A stretch of DNA of 11,960 bases from Chloroflexota bacterium. GTDB lineage: Bacteria; Chloroflexota; Dehalococcoidia; UBA3495. The stretch spans positions 1-11,960 of the forward strand of contig NZUD01000039.1 in the NCBI GenBank assembly GCA_002697005.1. The letters are read 5' to 3'. This document shows, piece after piece, positions 5,831 through 11,960 of the stretch. The notes under the pieces are model-generated. The model was not told the origin of the DNA. It saw only the letters and a program-made list of their open reading frames with translations, and searched no databases. The position numbers and the translations under genes are program-made. The first letter of the stretch is position 1. Each line of letters opens with the position of its first letter.

Positions 5831-7204
5831 CTAAACCACTAGTCCATCGAAGAGGTCGTCCATATCGGTGGCCTCTTCGACCGTCCAGATACTCTCCAGG
5901 ACCTGGTCGCATTGCATGTCAGATAGGACTCCGGCGGAGAAACTGCGGAACTTGGCTTCCAGCTCATTGTCGTCCAAGGGGTTGTTTTTGTGGCCCTTAG
6001 AGTAGGAGGTGTGGGCGGTGTGCTCGTTGCCGGCCTGGTCGGTCACCGTGATTCGGCAGTTGTACTCAGACGGGAATTTGGCGGTGAACTCCGCGTCTTC
6101 GGACAGGGTCATCTTGGCCATGGTCGCCCGCTTTGCGGGGTCGGCTATGAGCTGGGGGGTGAAGCTGCCTGGGGTAACCGCTCCTTCTTGGAAGGCGGCT
6201 GCCACCAGGAAAGGGATACTGTGGTCGGCGGTCTCCCTAGTCTTTGGGTCCCACTTCTCCGGCTCGCTTGAGGCGCTACTGGCAGCGGTGTGATAGGTAT
6301 CGATGTGGATGGATTTGATGTCTGCCAGCAACACCTTTTTGCCCAGTTCTAGGGCCAGGCCAATAGGCGCTTGGGTGTGGATCTGGGACGGATAGCTCTT
6401 CACGATGGTCTGGGTGATGCGGAAGGGGTCGTCGCCTTTTCGGTTGGCACCTAAGGGGAATTCGGCGATCTCGACTGGTTTACCAACTGCCTGTTCCCAT
6501 AGGCCTCGTTTGCCCTCAAACGGCTCTCCTGGGCCGCTCATTCCCTCCGCGGCCAGCATGGCCGCAAAGACAGCGGAACGGGTGGCGGCGGCGGTGGCGC
6601 AGCCCTTCCACATGGATAGCTCACCACTGCGAGTCACGGCTAGGGGCAGAGAGGGCGTCACAGCCAGGGATATGGCGTGGCCCATCTGCTCTTGGTCCAA
6701 GCCTAGGATTCGGCCAGCGCCACAAGCTGCACCGATGACGCTGAAGATTCCCTGGTCCCAGCCCAAGTCTCCAGCAACTACCTGGTCGGACAACCGACAG
6801 AAGACCTCATAGGCCAGGGCGATGGCTGTTACCACGGTGCGGCCGTCGGCGATCATCGGATCAGCCAGGGCCAGCACAGCTGGAATCATGTCGCTGGGGT
6901 GCCCGCCGCCAGGGGAGAAATAAGAGTCGTTACAGTCCAGGTACCGGACCATCACACCGTTGGCGAACCCTGCCATATCGGGAGACGTGTATTCGTTAGT
7001 GCCCAGCACTCGCGAAGGTGTTGTGCTGGTGATTGACGACGCCATACCCCGGGCGATCTTGGCGGGCTCGGAAACGAAACCGCCCATGGCACAGCCCATG
7101 GTGTCCACCAGGGTCCGTTTGACCTGGTGCACGGTCTTGAACCCTAGGTCTTCAAAGGAGAGCCTGCAGGCGTAGGCCGCCAGCATTTCGGTGGTCCGGT
7201 CCAT
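5831..7204 (-). CDS. MmgE/PrpD family protein (2-methylcitrate dehydratase-like)
   Basis: A 457-residue protein with family-typical length and motifs: an N-terminal helical start (MDRTTEMLAAYACRL), DTMGCAMGG, RYLDCNDSYFSPGG-GHPSDMIPAV (87-110), and KSYPSQIHTQ (269-278) opening the second domain. Relatives dehydrate 2-methylcitrate or cis-aconitate-like substrates or isomerise small tricarboxylates; many environmental paralogues have unknown substrates. No methylcitrate synthase or lyase is next to it, so propionate catabolism is not supported by context. The start at 7204 is chosen because AGAGGA (7216-7211) lies 6 bases upstream. An earlier in-frame ATG at 7249 runs into a palindromic repeat and adds non-homologous residues. 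Its stop is 16 bases from the SirB1-like start. It may belong to the same catabolic unit as the LLM oxidoreductase and hydrolase upstream. Confidence 0.92.
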   Translation of the reverse strand: MDRTTEMLAAYACRLSFEDLGFKTVHQVKRTLVDTMGCAMGGFVSEPAKIARGMASSITSTTPSRVLGTNEYTSPDMAGFANGVMVRYLDCNDSYFSPGGGHPSDMIPAVLALADPMIADGRTVVTAIALAYEVFCRLSDQVVAGDLGWDQGIFSVIGAACGAGRILGLDQEQMGHAISLAVTPSLPLAVTRSGELSMWKGCATAAATRSAVFAAMLAAEGMSGPGEPFEGKRGLWEQAVGKPVEIAEFPLGANRKGDDPFRITQTIVKSYPSQIHTQAPIGLALELGKKVLLADIKSIHIDTYHTAASSASSEPEKWDPKTRETADHSIPFLVAAAFQEGAVTPGSFTPQLIADPAKRATMAKMTLSEDAEFTAKFPSEYNCRITVTDQAGNEHTAHTSYSKGHKNNPLDDNELEAKFRSFSAGVLSDMQCDQVLESIWTVEEATDMDDLFDGLVV

Positions 7205-7210
7205 TTGTGT

Positions 7211-7216
7211 TCCTCT
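7211..7216 (-). promoter_or_regulatory. Shine-Dalgarno site for the MmgE/PrpD gene
   Basis: AGAGGA on the minus strand lies 6 bases before ATG 7204 and decides between this start and the unsupported upstream ATG at 7249. Confidence 0.7.
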
Positions 7217-7244
7217 CGTTATCATCATTCTTGAAGTCGGTCTG

Positions 7245-7329
7245 CTCATCCTGAACTTGTTGAAGGACGCCGCCGGCCAGTCTATGAGAAGGTGTTTCCC
7301 AAGCGACGTTTCGACAGACTCAAAATAAG
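7245..7329. repeat. Degenerate intergenic palindromic repeat (REP/MITE-like)
   Basis: The left arm 7245-7269 reads CTCATCCTGAACTTGTTGAAGGACG. The right arm 7307-7329 reads CGTTTCGACAGACTCAAAATAAG and is an imperfect inverted copy. Both resemble a family of intergenic repeats with the core TTCGACAAGCTCAGGATGAG that is widespread in bacterial genomes, a family identification made from memory. The following GCTGGAATGACGA (7342-7354) looks like the usual repeat flank. It fills most of the 163-base gap between the LLM oxidoreductase and MmgE/PrpD genes. Confidence 0.6.
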
Positions 7330-7367
7330 TGGCCTTTGCCCGCTGGAATGACGATGCGGGTGTATTG

Positions 7368-8213
7368 CTAACGCAGGACAGCTTCAGCCATGCGCTCTAG
7401 TTGCTCTCCCATCTCTTTCTCGGTTTCCACGTGCTCGGGCCGGACGACTACGCGGTCTGCTCCGGCGTTGAGCAGGGATTGGACTATCTCTTTCTCCGGC
7501 AGTTGGCCATAGACGGAGATAGTGATGGACTTGGGGTCACGTCCGGCTTCAGCAGCCATGGCGTCCAGTTTCTTGCGGCTCTCCTCAACCTCTGCGGGCG
7601 TCACCCGGTTGGGCAACCAACCGTCAGCACAGGCCACGACCCGGCGAAGCACGTTCTTGGCCATGCCCCCCAAGATAATGGGTGGGTGGGGCGTCTGCGC
7701 CGGCTTGGGATAGGACTTAACCAGGGGAAAGTCGAAGTAGCGACCGTGGTATTCTGCTTCTTCCTTGGTCCAAAGCTCTTTCATCACTTCGATGGCTTCT
7801 CTAGTCTGGGTCCACCGGTGTTCAAAGTCACCGCCCATAAGTTCGGTCTCTTCCTTGAGCCAGCCGGTGCCGATGCCGAACTGGAATCGTCCGCCGCTGT
7901 AGCGGTCCAGAGTGGCAATCTCCTTGGCCAACAGCAAGGGGTTCCGCTCGGGTACCAGCGTGATTCCAGTGCCCAGCTTGATCTTGCTGGTTACGGCGGA
8001 GGCTCGTGCCAGGGCGATGTAAGGATCGGTGAAGTGGGAGTACGTCCACGGAATATCGCCGCCCGTGGCAGGGAATGGGCTGTCACTGTGGACCGGGACT
8101 GCCGCGTGTTCGGCGTACCAGATGGACTCGAATCCCAAGTCTTCGGCAGTTTTGGCCATGAATGCCGGGTCGATGGTATATGCCGGTAGGGGCACCGATG
8201 TTCCAACGCTCAT
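7368..8213 (-). CDS. LLM-class F420-dependent oxidoreductase (luciferase-like)
   Basis: A 281-residue protein with the bacterial luciferase-like TIM-barrel pattern. Visible motifs: LGFESIWYAEH (26-36), KIKLGTGITLVPERNPLLLAKEIATLD split around 78-103, GGRFQFGIGTGW (107-118), HRWTQTREAIEVMKELW (132-148), PIILGGMAKNVLRRVV (178-193), and ADGWLPN (196-202). Length and motif order fit the F420-dependent subgroup of TIGR03619 type. An FMN-dependent monooxygenase cannot be excluded, because the cofactor cannot be read with certainty. The start at 8213 has GGAG (8224-8221) 7 bases upstream. The gene lies 36 bases after the alpha/beta hydrolase gene and is likely cotranscribed with it. Such enzymes reduce or oxygenate ketones, aldehydes and aromatic or cyclic compounds; the substrate here is unknown. 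Confidence 0.92.
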   Translation of the reverse strand: MSVGTSVPLPAYTIDPAFMAKTAEDLGFESIWYAEHAAVPVHSDSPFPATGGDIPWTYSHFTDPYIALARASAVTSKIKLGTGITLVPERNPLLLAKEIATLDRYSGGRFQFGIGTGWLKEETELMGGDFEHRWTQTREAIEVMKELWTKEEAEYHGRYFDFPLVKSYPKPAQTPHPPIILGGMAKNVLRRVVACADGWLPNRVTPAEVEESRKKLDAMAAEAGRDPKSITISVYGQLPEKEIVQSLLNAGADRVVVRPEHVETEKEMGEQLERMAEAVLR

Positions 8214-8249
8214 ATTCTTACTCCAGTGTCGATTTTGAGTTTGGGTCTG

Positions 8250-10220
8250 TTAATCTCCAGCGGGTTGCACCTGTTTCGCCTGAGACTCGATGAGGTCGTA
8301 TCTTTCGCCAGCCATCAAGCCGACTCTGGGCACGTCTTCGTTCAGCAGATAACCTTCAGAGACAAGGTCTCTAGCCACGCCTTCCACCCTGTCTAGGTAG
8401 TCGTCCTTGGAGGCATAGCGTTCTTCCACGGATGGCCGTGGGTCTGAGATGTCCTGGCGCTCCTGCCGGGTGAAAGTGAATGGTACGGTTGAGCCCATAA
8501 TTTTATGCGTCTGGTCTGGCCCTCCGGTGTCGGAGCGACGGAGGTTCCAGCCGGTAACGGTAGCCAAGGGAACCTCTACGTCTGGTAGACGTATACCGGC
8601 CACCTCGTTGCCGTCGGAGTCAACGGCGGAGACAAGGGCAGGGTATGGCGCTCCGTAGACGGGGGGGAGATTTTCAATGATCCCTTGGCGGGGTCCGAAA
8701 TCGTACCGAGACAGGTGCCTCAGGTGTCCCGGAAATCCGAACCCTGGGATAGCTTGGTAGACGGATCGTAAAGACTCACCGGGAACCGCTGTCCCTTCGT
8801 CTAGCCGCGCGTGTTTGCTGGGCGGCGGAGCAGTATTGTTGGTGACCCAGGCGTCAAGGTTGGCCACGGCTGACCGCAAAAGGGGACGCCAGTCGACCCA
8901 GTTAAATGGGTGCTTGCCGACAGCACCCGTGGGCTGGGTGTGGGTTAGAGGCAGCGCTCCGGCGCTGTGTTGTGTGCTGGAAAAGTGGTAGATCCGCACT
9001 TGGTCGTAAGGGGTTATGTCCCTGACACCAGTGGAGTCCATATGGGTTAAAGCGCTGTGGCCGCCCCAATATTCACTGGAGGTGTTGGTAAAGAAAATCT
9101 TCGGCACTTTTGCCCTGCCCTTCAACCGTTTGAGCAGGCCGTCGGTCTGGCCCGTCTCCGGATCAGTCTGGTCGATGTCGGCGAAAGGGAAGAGGCTGCC
9201 GGTGCTGGCTTCCACGGTGTTGGACGGTTGGCCGAACCGTTGGTTGAACTCGCCTCGGCGCCCGCCTGCGATGTGGGAGATGATGCCATCAAAGACCATG
9301 CGGTCTTCTTCGTCCTGGTTCATCGCCAGGTAAAGCATGTGACGCAGGAAACGCCCACTTTGAGACGAACCAAAGGCCATGGTGTGATGGATATCCCCGG
9401 CGCATGGATTATCAAGGTTATTTGAGTACCTAAGGTAGGAGATGAGGTCTCGGACTCCTGCGAAGCCTAATCCCACTAGTGGCGCTGTAGCGGTTGTGTA
9501 GATGCACTGATAGACCTTACCGGCCTTGAAACCTTTTTCCAAGGATATGTGATAGGGGTCGGGTTCCAGTTCGCCTTGCTCCAACCGGCCGATAGACCAA
9601 TCGGAACGGGGAATAATTGTTGCCGGTCCGCCATCATAATCGTGGACCAATAGCTCGGCGTCTAGCTGTTCTAGGCTACTGGCCGGATAGGGCATGTGCC
9701 CCCGGTCTGAGAGCATCTGGAATAGGGATGTCCGGTTTGGCTGGAACGTGACGGCGATGCGGCCGGTTACCGGGCCATTGGCGTCTGATGCATTGGGAAC
9801 ATGTACACGGAGTAACCCAGGAGTCTCGGGGACATCGTGCTGCCAGCCGCACCAGACCTGAGTGTAACCCTGCCGCATCTGATAACCGTTGCCATGGCCC
9901 ATCGGGTCCGTCTCGGGGGTGCTGTTTATGCGCATAAGAGACAACGGCTTGCCCCGGTTCACTACGTCGAAGAATAACTTGTGGCTACCCTTCTGTTGGT
10001 CGACGGGCTTAATGATCCTGAATTCGGTGGAAAACTCGACCAACCCATCCTCATTCTTGGGGGCGAGTTCTAGGTCAGTGATTGGGCTATTGCTAGGGTC
10101 AGACGGGTCAACAGCGAAGTGGGCGATGCCGTCTAGCTGTTCGAATGCGCCGACATCACCAAAGAGAATACCTTCGGCGTATGGCCGACGTTCTTTGATG
10201 TCCAAGTAAGTAACTGCCAA
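8250..10220 (-). CDS. Alpha/beta hydrolase domain protein (PF20091-like)
   Basis: A 656-residue protein of the large 'alpha/beta hydrolase domain' family. The N-terminal 200 residues form a beta-rich region (LFFDVVNRGK, GYTQVWCGWQHDVP). The hydrolase core follows: GFAGVRDLISYLRY, then the nucleophile elbow AFGSSQSGRFLRHMLY with Ser286 as candidate nucleophile. His418 in FSSTQHSAGALPL is a candidate catalytic His. The elbow is GxSxS rather than canonical GxSxG. The C-terminal part (about 500-640) contains PPVYGAPYPALVSAVD and the family's end region. It probably hydrolyses an ester, lactone or amide in the cytoplasm; no signal peptide is visible. The start is TTG at 10220, supported by GGAG (10231-10228) 7 bases upstream; that site lies in the 18-base gap after the TPR gene, so these genes are probably one operon. 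The LLM oxidoreductase gene follows after 36 bases. Confidence 0.88.
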   Translation of the reverse strand: MAVTYLDIKERRPYAEGILFGDVGAFEQLDGIAHFAVDPSDPSNSPITDLELAPKNEDGLVEFSTEFRIIKPVDQQKGSHKLFFDVVNRGKPLSLMRINSTPETDPMGHGNGYQMRQGYTQVWCGWQHDVPETPGLLRVHVPNASDANGPVTGRIAVTFQPNRTSLFQMLSDRGHMPYPASSLEQLDAELLVHDYDGGPATIIPRSDWSIGRLEQGELEPDPYHISLEKGFKAGKVYQCIYTTATAPLVGLGFAGVRDLISYLRYSNNLDNPCAGDIHHTMAFGSSQSGRFLRHMLYLAMNQDEEDRMVFDGIISHIAGGRRGEFNQRFGQPSNTVEASTGSLFPFADIDQTDPETGQTDGLLKRLKGRAKVPKIFFTNTSSEYWGGHSALTHMDSTGVRDITPYDQVRIYHFSSTQHSAGALPLTHTQPTGAVGKHPFNWVDWRPLLRSAVANLDAWVTNNTAPPPSKHARLDEGTAVPGESLRSVYQAIPGFGFPGHLRHLSRYDFGPRQGIIENLPPVYGAPYPALVSAVDSDGNEVAGIRLPDVEVPLATVTGWNLRRSDTGGPDQTHKIMGSTVPFTFTRQERQDISDPRPSVEERYASKDDYLDRVEGVARDLVSEGYLLNEDVPRVGLMAGERYDLIESQAKQVQPAGD

Positions 10221-10227
10221 TGGTTGT

Positions 10228-10231
10228 CTCC
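10228..10231 (-). promoter_or_regulatory. Shine-Dalgarno site for the TTG-started hydrolase gene
   Basis: GGAG on the minus strand lies 7 bases before TTG 10220. It is the only good ribosome site near the beginning of the hydrolase family alignment and so decides the non-ATG start. Confidence 0.65.
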
Positions 10232-10238
10232 GTGTTAA

Positions 10239-11960
10239 CTAAAGGACTGTATCTGGGTCAACGTCCAGATCGGTGGGCGGGTCCTCACTAGCGAACTCGT
10301 GCCACCACGCGGTGAAGTTGTCACTGCCGTGTTTCTCCTTCAACCGTGCCAGGTGGGCTTTGGCCTGATCCAGAACCTGGAGGTTATTGGTGCTTGCCAA
10401 CTGGTAGGTGCGGCCGGCCCACAATAAGGCACCGGGGACGTCATCACGTTCTTCAGCAATCATGCCTAGTTGTCCGTATGTGCGGCAGATACGGTTCAGA
10501 TCTTGCAGTTCTTCGAAGATGTCACGGGCCTGGCCGTACCATTCCTCAGCTTTCTCCAGGTTCTTCTGCTGGTGGAAAAGCACGCCCAGCTGGCGGCATT
10601 CGTCGCCCTCGGACCTCCGGTCGCCTACAGCCTGCCATTTATCCAAAGCCATCATGAACCAGTGCTCGGCGTCGTCAACGAACATGTCTCGGGCTTGTTC
10701 GACCAGGCCCAGGTGATGGAACTCTACACCCATCTGAGCGTGGTTGCCCATGCGATCGCTGACCTGCAACGCTTGCTGGTACCAGTTCTCGGCCTCGTCG
10801 AATTGGTACTGGGCGTGGCAGACCGTGCCCAGCGAGTGGTAGACCATGACTGCATTCTCCTCGTCCCGTGCCTCTTCGAGTATCTCCCTGGCACGCTGGT
10901 ACCAACTGGCGGCTTCGTCGTATTCGAACTTGTACTGGGAGCATAAGCCGAGGGAGCGGTAGTCCTTGACCATCTCCTCGCCGTCGTTAATGCGCTGGTG
11001 TATATCCAGCGCCTTGCTGAACCATTCCTTGGCTTCGGTGTAGCGTCGGCGGTACTGGCAGACCATGCCCAGTCCGTAATAATCGTCGGCCACCGTCTCT
11101 TCATCTTCGCCGCCCTCAATAATGGCCAGGGATCGTGTGTATAGCTCCTGGGCCTCTTCTAGTTGCCACCGGTTCTGCGCCACCTGACCCATCTGGTGGA
11201 ATACAGCGGCTGTGCGCGGGTCGGAGTCGCCGTCATCTTGGCTGGATAGGTATTCCAGCAATTGCTGGTTCAGTCCGTCTGCTCGCTCGAACTCCCTGGT
11301 CTCGATGCACTCGCTGGCCTCGGTGCCGAGGAGGTACAGCCAGAGTTGGATGCCGCCGGTCTGTTCCGCTTCCTCTGCGGTGGCTCCAGTTACCTCGAGC
11401 AACTGACGGCGTAGGCGCCTCAGTTCCGGGTAGCGTTTCTGCATGCGGAAGACTTGGGCCAAGGGTTGCACAAGCAGTTGAGCGTTGTCCCACTGCCCCG
11501 CTTCCAAGGAAAGTGCCAGCGCCTGGGTGATGTTGCCTTCTTCAGCCAGGATAGCGGTGGTGCCGGCGTCCTGGTTCTCATAGAGGGTCTCCATGAAATA
11601 ATCAGCGGTGTCTGCGTAGACCCGTACCACTTCTTGTTCCAGCTGTTGTACGCTGCTCTGGGGGAATTGACGGTACAGACTGCGTCCCAGGTACCAAGGC
11701 AATGAAGGATGGATCTGGTAGACACTGGGCGTGATGGGTTCTAAGAACCCACTGCCGAGGGCGCTTCGGAGCAGTGTCCGGCACGCGCCATAGCCAAGCT
11801 GTTCGCCGGTAACCGACTTGTATGCCTGGCCCTCCTGGGTGATGTGCGTCAGGATGTCCATCATGACCCGGTTCCGGAACAGTGAAAGGACAGGCAGGTG
11901 GACCCTGCTGCGGTGGGTCATGCGGGTGAAGGCATGGTCCATTACTACTGTCAGGTAGGA
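10239..11960 (-). CDS. TPR-repeat protein, likely C-terminal part of a STAND-type ATPase (5' truncated)
   Basis: The frame stays open past the ATG at 11942 to the right edge (six more sense codons), so the true start is probably outside the window; about 573 residues are visible. Numbering from 11942, residues 10-95 (RSRVHLPVLSLFRNRV, LLRSALGSGFLEPI, YQIHPSLPWYLG) look like the winged-helix region that links an NTPase to repeats in STAND proteins. Residues 100-240 are helical. Residues about 244-520 hold seven TPR units, with the (L/M)G landmark at 251, 291, 331, 371, 411, 452 and 492 and an EAxxWYxxAL-like second helix. The C-terminus is acidic (SEDPPTDLDVDPDTVL). TPRs bind partner proteins; the output or sensor domain cannot be seen. 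It may be a MalT/AfsR-like regulator or a TPR-STAND signalling or conflict protein. It ends 18 bases before the hydrolase start, suggesting an operon. Confidence 0.85.
   Translation of the reverse strand, partial: SYLTVVMDHAFTRMTHRSRVHLPVLSLFRNRVMMDILTHITQEGQAYKSVTGEQLGYGACRTLLRSALGSGFLEPITPSVYQIHPSLPWYLGRSLYRQFPQSSVQQLEQEVVRVYADTADYFMETLYENQDAGTTAILAEEGNITQALALSLEAGQWDNAQLLVQPLAQVFRMQKRYPELRRLRRQLLEVTGATAEEAEQTGGIQLWLYLLGTEASECIETREFERADGLNQQLLEYLSSQDDGDSDPRTAAVFHQMGQVAQNRWQLEEAQELYTRSLAIIEGGEDEETVADDYYGLGMVCQYRRRYTEAKEWFSKALDIHQRINDGEEMVKDYRSLGLCSQYKFEYDEAASWYQRAREILEEARDEENAVMVYHSLGTVCHAQYQFDEAENWYQQALQVSDRMGNHAQMGVEFHHLGLVEQARDMFVDDAEHWFMMALDKWQAVGDRRSEGDECRQLGVLFHQQKNLEKAEEWYGQARDIFEELQDLNRICRTYGQLGMIAEERDDVPGALLWAGRTYQLASTNNLQVLDQAKAHLARLKEKHGSDNFTAWWHEFASEDPPTDLDVDPDTVL
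10370..11215 (-). repeat. Region encoding seven tandem 40-residue TPR units
   Basis: Seven protein-level repeats recur at 40 or 41 residues (about 120 bases), shown by the LG landmark spacing 40-40-40-40-41-40. The repeats are clear in protein but diverged in DNA, so this is an old array, not a fresh tandem duplication. Confidence 0.8.

Noticed and set aside
7205..7249. N-terminal extension of the MmgE/PrpD protein to ATG 7249.
   Set aside because: It overlaps the palindromic repeat, has no ribosome site and adds residues unlike the family; ATG 7204 has a good site.
7401..8189. A 262-codon plus-strand frame opposite the LLM oxidoreductase gene.
   Set aside because: The minus-strand protein has clear family motifs across this region; the long antisense frame is a by-product of its codon bias.

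Overview
The window is bacterial, gene-dense and moderately GC-rich. It has short intergenic gaps (none over about 200 bases) and uses TTG as well as ATG starts. The gene content is a long tandem-domain ThyX, an F420-type luciferase-like oxidoreductase, an MmgE/PrpD protein, a large PF20091-type alpha/beta hydrolase and a TPR/STAND-like protein. Together these most resemble environmental Chloroflexota (Dehalococcoidia, possibly SAR202-like). That placement is inference from gene content only; no rRNA or tRNA is present to confirm it.

Plus-strand part (1-3967). The left edge cuts an E2 acyltransferase gene of a 2-oxoacid dehydrogenase complex; only the catalytic domain is visible. After 83 bases comes a thiamine-diphosphate (ThDP) enzyme of the acetolactate synthase/benzoylformate decarboxylase superfamily, starting at TTG behind a clear Shine-Dalgarno site and closed by a strong hairpin terminator (2337-2376). 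Next is a fused double-domain ThyX-family protein whose signature residues are divided between the two halves.

Minus-strand part (4119-11960, read right to left). All seven genes run leftwards. First is a right-edge-truncated TPR protein with seven repeats at a 40-residue spacing and a probable winged-helix remnant at its N-terminal side, as in STAND proteins. Eighteen bases on is a PF20091-like alpha/beta hydrolase (TTG start), then 36 bases on an LLM F420-type oxidoreductase. These three look like one operon. A 163-base gap holding a degraded palindromic repeat separates them from an MmgE/PrpD protein, which is followed after 16 bases by a SirB1/transglutaminase-like TPR protein. A probable separate unit follows: a tiny zinc-ribbon protein translationally coupled (one-base overlap) to a WrbA-like flavodoxin-fold protein. 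This unit converges on thyX.

Working together: the LLM oxidoreductase, hydrolase and MmgE/PrpD protein could form a short oxidise-hydrolyse-dehydrate catabolic module, possibly linked to the TPR/STAND protein as a regulator. This is a hypothesis. The most unusual items are the split-motif tandem ThyX and the coupled zinc ribbon/flavoprotein pair. I see no CRISPR array, insertion sequence, tRNA, rRNA or recognisable defence island.
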